DNA of 64,000 nucleotides from Spongospora subterranea f. sp. subterranea (Eukaryota; Endomyxa: Phytomyxea; Phytomyxea; Plasmodiophorida): NCBI GenBank assembly GCA_049724395.1, contig JAUGWO010000152.1:23203-87202 (forward strand), read 5' to 3'. Position numbers and translations under genes: made by a program. Below the pieces are notes generated by a model. It was given only the letters and a program-made list of their open reading frames with translations. It made no database searches and was not told the origin of the DNA. This document shows, piece after piece, positions 44,841 to 55,773 of the stretch (positions are counted from its first letter, which is position 1; each line of letters starts with the position of its first letter).

Positions 44841-46034
44841 TTATTTATTTGTGGGGTCCTCGTCAGCAATCAAATATTGCACGATATCCTCGATAGCTTC
44901 CGCTATTTCACGATCCTCCTCATCTTCCGCTAGATGCAGATCCCTGAGAATTGGATAGATGTGGATACTCCTGAGATATTTGCGAGATGTGTAAACTCGA
45001 ACAAACATCTCTAAGACCTATATCATACGGATTAAATTATTTTTCTCTACGTTGAAATTGGTTGATACAACCTGCATTGCTAGTAATTTTGATTCCCGAT
45101 CGCCATCACGTATTTTGTCTGGACTCAAAACATCAACGAGAGCTGGTAGCCTAAAGACACAATAATAAATCTCATATAGCTTCTAGACAAACGTTATGAA
45201 CACATTTTTGTCAGATCCCTTTCCAGCAATGGCTCTGGTCCAATTAGTGGTGAAAGTAGGGCGACAATGACGCTATCGCTGAGCAATTGTTCATGCAATG
45301 CGCTATCAAATGCAAGGTTGCGTAAAAGACGCAGCGACGAACGACGCTGGTTAACAGATGAGCTCTGCAAGTCCTCAATCATGGACGGCAACAGATTGAG
45401 AGACGAATCCATCAAAGCAGCGCGGCCAGATGGGAGTTGTGCAGCGTTTACAAATACATCTGGAACAAGCGCAGTCCTAAGAATAACAAAATGTTGATAT
45501 CCAGTTCGAACATGCCCAAATGAGCGAAGCAACGCAAGATGAATGTAAAAAGGGGATTACCTCCAATAAGACATCAAGCGACGGAGATAAAGCCCTTTGA
45601 GAGAAGATTCTGACTGGATCAGCACTAAGCAGGCCGATTCTTCTTGAGTGACATTGACGAGCGCCATCACCGCTAGATCTATGGATCTGCCACTTCGGAC
45701 GAGATCCATTAACCGTTCAACGACCGTGACATTCAGTGCCGCTTGGCGAGCACCCTCGTTATTGGCGAACAAGTTGATCAAAGCATTCAGTGCCTTTGTG
45801 TCAAGCAGTTTGTCTCCGATCATGCGGACGAGGAACGGTACAGCATCATGCTTGATCAACAAATGAACAAGATCGCTGTCACCAGTAATACCTTCGATAA
45901 TTTCTAGAGCCTAGCCAACCAAGTAAACCATAATGGCTACGAGTAACCACGACAAGCTGGCACCTGAAGACGCACTTTTCCTGTCGGTGGGAAAGCGATA
46001 AAAATGGAATGATTTCAGCGATTTGTTCTTCCAT
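44841..46034 (-). CDS. HGH1: HGH1 (FAM203) armadillo-type protein
   Basis: In animals and yeast HGH1 is an ARM-fold cochaperone linked to TRiC/CCT and elongation factor 2. ATG 46,034 opens MEEQIAEIIPFLSLSHRQE. Then come ALEIIEGITGDSDLVHLLIK, NALINLFANNEGARQAALNV, MALVNVTQEESACLVL, the long exon RRSSLRLLRNLAFDSALHEQ, SPLIGPEPLLERDLTKM, LPALVDVLSPDKIRDGDRES, and the end YLRSIHIYPILRDLHLAEDE with DIVQYLIADEDPTNK. These match HGH1 in order, including the final RDLHL-type block. At about 45,980 the frame slips by one base in an A4 run (HRQEK versus KVRLQ). Confidence 0.85.
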
Positions 46035-46580
46035 TTTCGAGGATAAAGCAAGAATTCGGTAATGTGGGTGAATTCCCTGCAGAGAATCCCAGTTGATAAT
46101 AAAGTCCGTATTCTCCGACAGTTTCGGAGTGCGAGAATCATTATAATCATGGCGTTTGGAGGCAGTCTTGCACACTTCAACTACTCCAGCTGATGATGAT
46201 GATGATGCCAGTGATGATGAAGCTTTATCCCATCGGGCTGCTGGCGCTTGATTTCGTCAATGATTGAATGGTGAAATGTGGAGGGGTGTCTTCTAGGGAT
46301 ATCTGCCATATTTGCATTGATCATTGTTGGAACAGCATTGCCGGTTAGACAATGATGAACAAAAGGCGACACTGAGGCATTATCAATTATGCGTCCTGCA
46401 TATTTTTACAGCAGCCAACCTTCATCCTTCAAATTCGTCACAAATAAACACTGTGTAGTTGTAAATAACTGTCTGTAAACTGTTGTTTTTTTCCGACCCG
46501 CGCTTCTACGCTCAATCAGGGCTACGCGCGCTCACGCTCTTTTACTGTCGTGTTACTCACAGGCGTTCAACGACCTGTTG
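46035..46580. other. Divergent intergenic region between HGH1 and ABHD13
   Basis: It serves as the probable shared promoter region of the divergent pair. It includes a short TGA repeat (GATGATGATGATGATG, about 46,193-46,208), giving a His run on the minus strand that is not a gene. CACTCACAG just before 46,561 could be a splice acceptor for ABHD13, implying a short 5' exon here. Confidence 0.45.
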
Positions 46581-47796
46581 ATGATCGCCTCCATCATCTA
46601 CACTGTCTTTTGGCTTTGGGTTCGGATCATTTTTGGCGTTTTCGCTCTGGCAGTCATCCTGTTGTGGTATTACCAGCATAAGCTTCTCTACTTCCCAAGT
46701 CTAAATGGGCCGCGACAAATCTCTTCCAATGATCACAGTGAGTTTTATTAAGTTGAACTCCCATCGATTGTCTTTGATTGGCAGCGTAGACTTGAGGTCG
46801 CCTGCCTCCTGGAACCTTCCTTTCATTGAAAATTGGATAGTTACCTCTGACAACGTTCTTATTCATTCTTGGTTAATTTTGAATCCGGACTCAACCAACC
46901 GGCCAACTGTAATCTTTTTCCATGGGAATGCCGGCAGTAAGTATCGCTCAAATTTTTTCAAACAATTGATTAATGGAATGACCAGATATCGGATACAGAT
47001 TGCCGATTGCCTACGCTCTTTATAACACGAGTCAGGTGAATGTACTCATGGTCGAGTACCGAGGATATGGCAATAGTAATGGTTAGAAACTTTCTGTCGG
47101 TGGACTACGATAATGCTAAAAAACACTCACTAGGTGAACCTAGTGAATCTGGACTTTCGCTAGACGCTGAATCAGCTTTACATTGGGCTTCCGCTCAAGG
47201 CGATAAAATAGATCCTCGTCGGATCTTTCTGTTTGGCAAGTCACTTGGCGGGGCAGTTTCTCTCAAGTTGTCCTCTCAGCACCCACAACTGGTATTACTT
47301 CTTCTATAATACTATTAAATCTTACAGGTCGATAGATTAAAGGAACCATTGTCGAAAATACGTTCACGACGATCGATGAAATGGGGGTGACAATGGCTTC
47401 TCGTCTTGGGATGCCTTATCTATTGGACGGTCTACGCCTTTTCTTAGCTTTCTTTTTAACCAGGTATACGAATTTCTATTGAGCAATGAGTCACTGAAAA
47501 TGCCGATAGCCATTGGAACAACGAGTTCTATATCACGCAGGTGCAAAAACCTGTTCTGCTGCTTTCGGGGAGTGGCGACGAACTGGTTCCGCCAGGTCAA
47601 AACGTGCAAATGTTTAGTTCATTATCACTAAATGTTCACAGCCCATATGAAAAAACTACATGACTTGAGCGCTCCGAATCTCTGTCGATTAATATCTTAT
47701 CCAGGCGGGCACAACGACACGGACATCCAGGCTGGTGAGAAGTATTACCTGGATATCAAAGAATTCATCAACGCGCACGAAACCCCGTCTTGCTAG
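46581..47796 (+). CDS. ABHD13: ABHD13/Bem46-type alpha/beta hydrolase
   Basis: A membrane-anchored serine hydrolase. ATG 46,581 opens MIASIIYTVFWLWVRIIFGV then FALAVILLWYYQHKLLYFPS, a single N-terminal membrane anchor followed by the family's LLYxP motif. Further exons give IENWIVTSDNVLIHSWLIL, PTVIFFHGNAG (oxyanion HGNAG), YRLPIAYALYNTSQVNV, LMVEYRGYGNS, RRIFLFGKSLGGAVSLKLSS (nucleophile GKSLGG), IKGTIVENTFTTIDEMGVTM, LLLSGSGDELVPP (acid) and SYPGGHNDTDIQAGEKYYLD (catalytic His). The catalytic triad is complete. Introns of about 45-70 bp fit, for example GTATTA...CGATAG before IKGTIVENTF. The start may move if an upstream exon exists. Confidence 0.88.
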
Positions 47797-48193
47797 CAAC
47801 TTTCGATTCCATTTACTGTCGAAATACATCCATCCAATTGTGTGTGCAGTACTTACCTGTCCACAATGTATCCCGGGACTCATAACAGCGAGTCGCACTA
47901 GAACCCCATCACGTTACGAACCCCCCAAAACGGAGAACGCCTAGAGGGTTTCCCCCCGTTCTTTGACACTCCGAAGTATGGATATCGCACAGTGTCGCTG
48001 ACGATCATGGGATCCGACAGCGCGCAATATATGACTACATAAGTGGTGGCGGGCGGTTATTCGCCAATCGGACTCGTGATAGGTCCCCAATGTCGTCCAC
48101 GATGTTGACCTGGCCTCTAGACCGAATACAGAAGGTTGGGCTGGGGTAGGTCGCGCCTGATCCCTGCTGACGTTGTTCGCCTCCTTTTGTTTA
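47797..48193. other. Spacer upstream of MAEA
   Basis: Probably the 5' UTR and a small first coding exon of MAEA. A minus-strand frame and inverted GGGGGG-type stretches near 47,920-47,960 look incidental. Confidence 0.4.
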
Positions 48194-49433
48194 GCTATGC
48201 CGTAATGCCGAGAAGACGTTAGCGTTGGAATGCCGAACCGTTCAATCAGTATTAGACAATTTGCCAGCGGAGCCTCAGAAAAGAGCAGTTGCGCTTAGAC
48301 ACGCTGCTGATCTTTTCGAACAAACGGAAAAGAAAATTGCGACTTATCTACAAGCTTCAGAAAAATCATTGCTGCTGTGTAAAACGCGGTTAGAGTTTGC
48401 ACGAAGCAATCATGCTCAAGATCCCGACACATTACTTAACTGGCTACTGATTGGATATTTGCTGAGAAGAGGATGGATTGAAAGCGCGAAAAAGTTAGTT
48501 GAAGACTCAGATCTTCAACATGTTATTGACATGGGATTATTTGAACAAGCGCATCACATACTAAGGGCTTTTGAGGAAAAAGATACCGGGCCCGCCATTG
48601 CGTGGTGTGTCGCCAACAAACAGAAGTTATCTGCGTTTGATAGCAGCCTCGAATTAAACCTTCGCCTCCGAAATTTCATCCGTTTACTGGAGCGCGATCA
48701 GCTGTTAGATGCAGTAGTCTTTGCAAGGCAACACTTGGCTCCTTTTTTCACTAAGCATCAATCATTGATTCAAAAGTATTTCGCCCTTTTCTCAGTATCA
48801 AAACTTTTGTTTCAAGAAAACGGGTCTGTACTATCTTCGTATAGCGACCTGTATGTCTTCTGTTGTGAGGTTGTCGTGTGTTTTGAGACACTTGTTTTTA
48901 TAGTTTACAAGGCTGTCAGTGGCATGACGTCCGTCAAATGTTCCTTCAAGATTTCTTCCGTTTACACAGTAAGTTTCGGGAAACTTCATTGGCACATCGT
49001 CGGAGTCACCGGTTTTTTCAGAATTACCCAGGGAATCTCTTTTAGATACACATTTGAAGGCGGGTCTGTCGGCGTTGAAGTCCAAATTGTGTGGTTCTGC
49101 TGACAGGAGTATGAGCGATTGTCCAGTAAGGATGCATGAATTCGTGATACCAAACAATCATTTTCTCATTCTTTTGTAGGTTTGCGCGCAAGATGTTGTT
49201 GAACTGTCAGCCAAGATCGAACCATGTCCCAGGACGATATCATGTCTGATCTGTCGATTCACCGGGAAAGTCATGGAACGAATCCAACCCGCCAATCGCA
49301 CTTCCCAACGGCCAAGTCTATAGTCAAGAAGCAATACAAAGGCTAGCCTCAATCAACGGCGGAACAGTGAGATGTCCAGAAACGGGTGCTGAGTTTCAGA
49401 TGTCTCAATGTCGCCCTGTTTACGTTGCGTAAT
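48194..49433 (+). CDS. MAEA: MAEA/Fyv10, RING-like subunit of the GID/CTLH E3 ligase
   Basis: With RMND5/Gid2, this protein forms the catalytic core of the GID/CTLH ubiquitin ligase. The first visible exon follows a TTTAG acceptor at 48,193: LCRNAEKTLALECRTVQSVL. It continues through a coiled coil, a LisH-CTLH stretch (LLNWLLIGYLLRRGWIESAK; GLFEQAHHILRAFEEKDTGP; AIAWCVANKQKLSAF; LELNLRLRNFIRLLERDQLL), and FARQHLAPFF. Later exons give CQWHDVRQMFLQDFFRLH, ESLLDTHLKAGLSALKSKLC, and the RING-like end SCLICRFTGKVME, LPNGQVYSQEAIQRLASING, GTVRCPETGAEFQMSQCRPV, YVA. The order matches animal and fungal MAEA. The N-terminal exon (about 50 residues) is not resolved. It converges on the chitin-binding gene, with 92 bp between stops. 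Confidence 0.9.
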
Positions 49434-49525
49434 ACATTAATGTATTAACTTATCGAAAATACGCTCGTACGAACCGGAAACTATAATTACAAACTTAATT
49501 TGGAGATTTATTGGGTAGTGGCGAA

Positions 49526-50335
49526 TCAATAGTGCAAACCGGCCACGAGACTCTGGACGCTGAGGCAGTGAAGAGGAGTTGATCCACACCATCCTCTGGC
49601 TGAGCAACAGGCACCAGCCGAGCAACTGGCCCATCCAAAACTCGGACCACATCGTCCATCTTGACGAACAGGGGACCATCCCTGTTGTGGCGGCCCTTGA
49701 TTGATCTGACTGATAAGCGATTTCAGATCCGACTGCTGACGAAGCGGGTAGAGACGTGGACGCGACACCAGTTGGCAATCGTCAAGCTGAATTAGGGCCG
49801 CCCATTGCATCGCTGGAACTGATAAGGTTAACGCTCTTAGGCGACCGTTGAACCAGTCCTGGGCTTGAGTCCCAAAGTCAGTCAACGGGATACGAATGAA
49901 CGTATCTTGTCCATCTAGGGCATTGTACGACGAAAGACGCACAGATGCTGACCCATTACGTTGGCCACCGCAGCCGTTTGTGCCGGTTTCTAACGTGATG
50001 GTCATATCCACACCGGGAGGAGACAGAAGCCGAAAGCTCAGCATAGTCTCGATGTTGTTCTCAGGCGGAATAGGTAGGCACGACCCTTGCCCATTGGACA
50101 AACCCGTTGTGAACGCCATGGGTTGTCCTGACGTTGTCAATAGCTGCAACCTTGATCCTGAAACAGTTGCTTTGGCACCGGTGACAAACTGTGGCATCCC
50201 CAATGCGTTGGTCGTTAGAGTTGAAGGACCTCCTTTAAACGAATTAATGATAAGACGACGGGTTTGAGCATTGGTGAGATGCAGAACGAGAACAGCCGAT
50301 ATGGTAAATAAGAGCACATTGTAAATTACACGCAT
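49526..50335 (-). CDS. Secreted protein with hevein-like chitin-binding module (CBM18)
   Basis: ATG 50,335 is preferred over the upstream in-frame one (50,425) because it directly opens a signal peptide: MRVIYNVLLFTISAVLVLHL then TNAQ. A beta-rich domain follows (LIINSFKGGPSTLTTNALGM; MLSFRLLSPPGVDMTITLET; FIRIPLTDFG), like the sugar-binding-type domain of fungal chitin deacetylases. Near the C-terminus is a hevein-type module: DGRCGPSFGWASCSAGACCS then ARGWCGSTPLHC, with six cysteines and the aromatic residues that stack on GlcNAc. It is a single exon of 269 aa with no catalytic domain, so it is probably a lectin-like wall or host-interaction protein. Function is inferred from the modules only. 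Confidence 0.75.
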   Translation of the reverse strand: MRVIYNVLLFTISAVLVLHLTNAQTRRLIINSFKGGPSTLTTNALGMPQFVTGAKATVSGSRLQLLTTSGQPMAFTTGLSNGQGSCLPIPPENNIETMLSFRLLSPPGVDMTITLETGTNGCGGQRNGSASVRLSSYNALDGQDTFIRIPLTDFGTQAQDWFNGRLRALTLSVPAMQWAALIQLDDCQLVSRPRLYPLRQQSDLKSLISQINQGPPQQGWSPVRQDGRCGPSFGWASCSAGACCSARGWCGSTPLHCLSVQSLVAGLHY

Positions 50336-51088
50336 CGCAAAAACCTGTTGTAGATGATTTGGAATTAATTTAATGAGGCGTTGTGAGTTAGCCTGTCGAC
50401 TTGGGTTGTGAGTCAGCAAGCCCAATAACCTGTTGACTCAACAGTAAAAACCAGAGAATTCAACGTGACTCATGCAGATAATCATATTTGACATAAATGC
50501 TGAAACTTCGGTAGGTTGCCCAATGCAACCTCAACACCCATCCATAATCGCCGGCAGGCTACAACGAAGCCTGTTTTGTGAGTACCTCACCAACCAATCT
50601 CATCGTCATATTTACGAACTTCGCGAAGTGCTGATAGTCCTTTTTTGGAGTTTTCCTCTCTCCATCAGATAGACCGTGCCGCTTGGTCAATGTGATCGAT
50701 GATCGATGGGTTTCGTATGTTCCTGTTGGGGCTCCTGATTTCTCGGTACTGTAGTTTCTGACGTTTAATTTCAAAGAACAACTAACTGGACGTCGCACTT
50801 TGTAATGGGCGTTGGGTTTACCAGGAGTATAGATCTGACCGCATTCGAGCAAGTACTACTGAGGAACCTCAGGCCGAGGCAGAAAGCACTATTACAGGAT
50901 ATCAAGTCTTCCATTGATTGCCTCCCCTCATCCCCATATAAAAACCCAGATGTCGGACTATGAATAATTGGAAGTTTCCAACGCGATCAGGGACATCAGA
51001 AAAGTGAAACCAAGCAAATCCTCAATGTGTGGCTCGATGCCATGGTCCTTGGCCTCATAAAAAATTTTATCAACGCCAATTCATCTTC
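50336..51088. other. Spacer upstream of the chitin-binding gene
   Basis: Contains the chitin-binding gene's promoter. A plus-strand stretch at about 50,830-50,960 (DLTAFEQVLLRNLRPRQKAL) is open for about 45 codons and may belong to the transposase relic that follows. No other support. Confidence 0.35.
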
Positions 51089-51895
51089 AGATCCAGTAAC
51101 CAATTCCGACATCACTGCGTTCATTCGTGTCGAATTGATGCTTGCATTTTACAAGGTGTCACACGCTGCTCTTCAACCCCGATCATCGTAACGACTTCCC
51201 TCTACTGGCATTGGAAATGAATTTCCAACGCTATAAAAAATTCTCAAGGCATTGTCGAGCAGTATTTTGGAAACCATAGTCTCCAGCAGCGGCAACTGAC
51301 GTCCTCCTATCGCTAACAATTGTGTCGAATGCCACTTCATTGTGCTGTGGTGGTCATGTGGCTTCAAGGAAGGATTTCACACTCAATTGCGGCAAAATTG
51401 TTTTACGATTTACAACGCTTACCACACATTCATTCATAGTCGTTCCGAAGCATTTTTGCTGAGCGATGAATGTATCTCGTTCCGGATGTTTTAATCGCAA
51501 CGATCCCGACAACTATCGTTTCGACAGTTCTGCTCGTTGTTGGCAAACGACCTCACAGTTCAGGTGGCCGGATTAGAGGCAGAGTCCAGCGACGTGGACA
51601 GTCTGGTCCAGACAGCACCTGAAGGGGTAGTTGAGAACGCGTACAACATACGGGAATCATATTTCAGGCGAACCAAGCTAATTGCCAAATGGCGAAACGT
51701 CAGACTACAACACGAGGCTCTCTCCTCAAGTTCCCAGCTCAGCTGTATCTGGTGTTGCCGTAGGACGCAGATGCATGCTGATGAAGTGATTCATTCTCGT
51801 CATGGACGGAAGACAAAATGGAAGTGTTCAGTTTGTGATTTGGCACTTTGCAAAGTTAATCGTTCTGACGCAAACAGCTGTTTTCAGCTGTTTTG
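51089..51895 (+). mobile_element. PiggyBac-like DNA transposon relic
   Basis: Three pieces fit the piggyBac transposase layout. SDITAFIRVELMLAFYKVSH (about 51,108) resembles the early I-x-x-F-x-G-x-L-L-M-G block. FQRYKKFSRHCRAVF (about 51,222) resembles the M-x-R-x-R-F-x-x-I block. The C-terminal Cys-rich finger is LSCIWCCRRT then KTKWKCSVCDLALC (51,740-51,850). The catalytic Asp region is not recognisable, and stops interrupt the pieces, so the copy is dead. The family call rests mainly on the cysteine spacing C-x2-C...C-x2-C-x4-C. Confidence 0.42.
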
Positions 51896-52636
51896 ATGAA
51901 AGTGAACAGCTGCTTGACCCGTGCCAAGATCATGGCCATGATATTTCAGTGCGAACTCACTCGAACAGGCTTCCACCACCGAAGCGTGCGCGTTCGGAAC
52001 GACGTAGATTGTAATGTGAGCCTAGGGTGAAAAAAGTAACCTGAGCGAAATACTAAACATACTATATTCACCTGAGATACGATTTTTTTGCATGTAAGCT
52101 TGATCTTGATACTTGAAATTTTGTCCTACCCGACTTTTTTCGTAGGACAGAATGGTCAAATTCGACCTAGCACCAGGAACGGAAAAAATCAATAACTCAA
52201 TCCAAAAATCTTTGCGATCGGTCCTAACTTTTTTTTATTGGACCAATTTTGAGATCAGAAATTGCGCTTTGTCCGTCCGTTTTGTCCTAGTACCAGCGAA
52301 ATGTCCGGGGTTACACAGTGCTCCCTCAATCCATGACCACGGAGTATTCGAACACTTGCAGACAGGGACCAAAGCTAAAAATAAACTCCTATTGACAAAT
52401 GGGGCCTGTTCCTGTATATAATGCGTCTTGAACTGGTATCGCACAATTGATACCTGTGTCATAGCGATTCTAATCGTTTGCGGATGATGTCGACTAAAAA
52501 TGAACGAACTTTCCTCTGTTCCTGTTTCTTCGACCATGGAACCATGATCCTCGTGATAATACTATGCTGCCAATACGGGAGCCCAGCTTCCACCATCGAT
52601 CGCGACCATCAGGTCTAATTCTTTAATGGACCATTC
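51896..52636. other. Spacer between transposase relic and HECT gene
   Basis: AT-rich with no clear exon. It presumably contains the promoter of the HECT ligase gene. Confidence 0.4.
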
Positions 52637-55482
52637 ATGAAGTTAATTTCAACACACTTGTATTCCCAGATCGATGATGTTGCCCGGTCGCATCAACCAT
52701 TCGACGATAACATGACTCTCGAACAAGTGGTAACCCAAAGGGACATCAATCGCCCACCGCAAATTCAAGACGCTGCTGGTTCAAGTTCTTCAAAAATCGC
52801 CGAAAATGACTCCAGAAAACTCTCTGGTCCAAATCCGTCAATATCTACAGATCGCAGCTCCGATTCCGCATCGCCATCAAGACATGTGTTCGCGATTAAA
52901 TCTAACCAAGATCCAACTGGTACATTCTCTGATTCGACAATGTTTATGATTAATCCCTATATAAAAATACAGCGATCATCTCGCTGATGTCCAAAGGGCA
53001 TAAAAAACAAGCGATGGCGAGACTGAGTAGAGTTTGTTAATCCATAATCTAGAACGTATTGAGAGACATTCGGCTGATGTTTTTATAGGTATTGCAAAAT
53101 GTTGAGTCTCTTCTCAGGTCGTTTTCCCACTATGGATCACGTCAATACGGCCGCTGCGACGTGGCAATCTGTGATTAACTGTGGAGGAGAAAAGATGCAT
53201 TTCGTTGAGCTGTTTATGCAATTATTCACAAATGTCTGTCGTGACTTATCTAGTGAATCAGTCGTCCCATCAAATCCACTTACAGCCTACTGGATATTAT
53301 TTCGTGTAATTTCCACATATCTGCAGTGTGTGGTCAGCTCTAAGACTCTGTTTAGTCGGCCCTGCGCCTTGATCGAGTTCCGGACGAATTTGCCGCAAAT
53401 ATTTGGCACTTGACTTTTCTTCAGACGTCTTGCCCAAATAAGTGTTCGAGGAAGTGCATGCGTTTACTCAGTGTATTAAAAAAGCCAGAGTTACTCTCGC
53501 TGATTGCTGATATACACAAGTATATTGACCCTAACTTGTAAGGTTTGTTCTCATCATAATCAGTTGTCATTCAAAATCATGTATCATCCAGGGGCGGACT
53601 TTGGGCTAGAGTCGACAATAACCATTTGCTTTTTGCCTTGCGTTTCATGAAGAAGATTTACAATCAGAATTTGGCGAGGAATGATGCGGTGCCTTTTGAA
53701 CACTTTTATAACGACATGATCACCATTTCATTGTCTGAAAATGCAAACAGCCTAACTCATCAAAAAAAAGTTATTATCTCAAAATATCCCTTCGTCATTG
53801 GGCTGCAAGTGAAGCAGAAACTTCTGAAACTGAGTTTCAAACTCGTTTGTTACTCGGTATCAATTACGGTATACTTAAAGAACATGATTTTCACCCTTGT
53901 CTGAATCGTTTGAGATTTGATAATTCAATTCAAAAGTTGCCCATCTACAGCTAATGTCTTGTCTTGATTTGTCTCCAGGTCAATCGTGAATCTGTGATCG
54001 ACGATGCAATAGCTGCGGTTGATGACATCCAGCAGAGTTTATTTATGGATGATATTAAGGTTAGTCATTGTCTCCCAGAATTGGGTCTCAAAACCCAATG
54101 CCATTTCAGGTCTCGTTCAAAGGAGAACTTGGTCAGGACCGCGGTGGTCTCACGAAGGAATTCTTCAACTTATTCTCCTTAAAACTACCTGAAGGTAAAC
54201 CGTGCTGCTGTCAGAATCTTTGAAACAGTTAGTGACATCGTGGTTAATCAGATAAGGTTTTTGTAGTTGATGACGAGACTGGAAATATGTGGTTTAATCC
54301 GAAGAGTTCTCACGAGTTGGACCGATTGTATCGCATTGGTTCGTTGCACGACTTGACTTGATGTTTGTCATTGAAACAGGGCAAATTTGTTTGTTCGATA
54401 AGTATTAATGCAAATGGAGTTATGGTTGTTCAAGTTCTCATTCACCAGATGTTTTCCCAAATTGTTTGGTCGCTGAAGCCTTTCAGGTGCCATCATAGGA
54501 TTAGGGTTTCGTCTCCAGATACCTATGGCTCTGCACTTTCCTGAATGTTTCTATAAGCACATATTAGGCAAACCAACTGGGATGAAAGATCTGGCATCCT
54601 ATAGCCCAGCACTCTACCGAAGTATGCAATACCTTTTGGATCCGTCTCGAACAGCAGGTGATGGTCGGATTTGTTCTGTTCAACAATTCCTCAATTTTTT
54701 TGTCAAAAGATGACATGGCTATCATGAATCTTCCATTCGAACTAAATCAGAAACCGACGCAAACAGGAAAACGTCGACACCGCTACGAACGTGATGAACC
54801 GAAGCGAATTAGGCACGATCAGGGCCATGGCGACCTGAAAACCAAACTAGTTGATCTCGCCAACCGCTTTGAATATGTTGAAGCCTATACACAGAAACTC
54901 CTGTTTACTGACGTGAAAAAGCAATATCAAGCCTTTTGCAAAGGGTATTCTTATCGTCGTCTTTTCTCGTTGGCTACAACAATGCTTAACCAACATTTTT
55001 TTCCAGCTTTCGTAAAATCATTGCCAAAGAGCCTATGCCTTCATTGAATCATCGTGAACTGGAGTTGCTTCTTTGTGGGTCTGCAGCATATGATTTTGCT
55101 GACCTTCGACAATTTACCAGGTCCGACCTGCTTTGGAAATCCTTTTCCGCTCTCTGACGTGCTGAATAGGTTGGCACTACAATATTCGGAGGACCATCCG
55201 GTGATCAAGAATTTCTGGGAGGTTTTATTCGAGTTAGACAGTGAAGATAAGAAACTTTTTTTGCAGTTCGTGACAGGAAACTGTCGCCTTCCTGTTGGAG
55301 GTGCCGCCGCCCTCCGACCCCATTTCACAATTCACTGGGTATCTTCAGATCTTACTATGAACCTACCATGCTCTCACACCTGCGCCAATATACTTGAATT
55401 ACCGCCATATTCGAACAAGGAGACTTTACAAGACAAACTTCTCAAAGCCATTCGAGAATGTGGGCAATTCTCTTTTAGATGA
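52637..55482 (+). CDS. HECT-type E3 ubiquitin ligase
   Basis: HECT ligases accept ubiquitin on a cysteine and transfer it to substrates. The C-terminal domain is spread over about 8 exons: DAVPFEHFYNDMITISL (53,680), YPFVIGLQVK, ESVIDDAIAAVDDIQQSLFM, VSFKGELGQDRGGLTKEFFN then LFSLKLPEG, GNMWFNPKSS, LHFPECFYKHILGKPTGMKD, LASYSPALYRSMQYLLD, LNHRELELLLCGSAAYDFAD, HPVIKNFWEVLFELDSEDKK, LFLQFVTGNCRLPVGG and the catalytic-Cys loop NLPCSHTCANILELPPYSNK. It ends KLLKAIRECGQFSFR. Upstream exons are Ser-rich (52,637-52,985) and helical (53,110-53,410; KPELLSLIADIHKYIDPNL near 53,490), as in UBE3A/HECTD2-like ligases. A basic insertion (TGKRRHRYERDEPKRIRH) sits in the N-lobe. The start is provisional, and one junction near 54,390 is unclear. 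Confidence 0.87.
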
Positions 55483-55773
55483 TTTCGTTTCGTGAATATA
55501 GTTTCCGTGTCTTTATTTCACTAACTCTCACCGTTTCGACGTGTTTGCGCCTCATTGCGTTTTCTTTGCTGAAAATAAATCAATCACGAATGTTCTTAGT
55601 ACTATGATGCTTTGACCTTTAGTAGGGACTGGCACAACCCAACGGGAATGGCAACTGAGGCGATGTTTGGCGACCAGCCAAAGCAAACACAATGAGTCCA
55701 AGACTGTCAGGGGATGAATTTATCAAACAGTATTGTCATATAAGTAATTAGTTATAAACTTTGACCAGAACCG
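55483..55773. other. Spacer after the HECT gene
   Basis: Contains the HECT 3' end (AATAAA-like AAATAAAT at 55,574) and the left edge of a Ty3-type remnant. Confidence 0.4.

Noticed and set aside
46181-46372. Small His-rich protein on the minus strand (HHHWHHHHHQ-type end)
   Set aside because: It is produced by a GAT/TGA simple repeat in the divergent promoter region, with no conservation or splice support.
47880-47960. Possible tRNA or other structured RNA (GTTACGAACCCCCC region)
   Set aside because: No acceptor or anticodon stem can be formed around it; it is only a GC-rich inverted stretch.
49896-50267. 123-codon plus-strand frame
   Set aside because: It is antisense to the chitin-binding protein gene, which has a signal peptide and a domain match.
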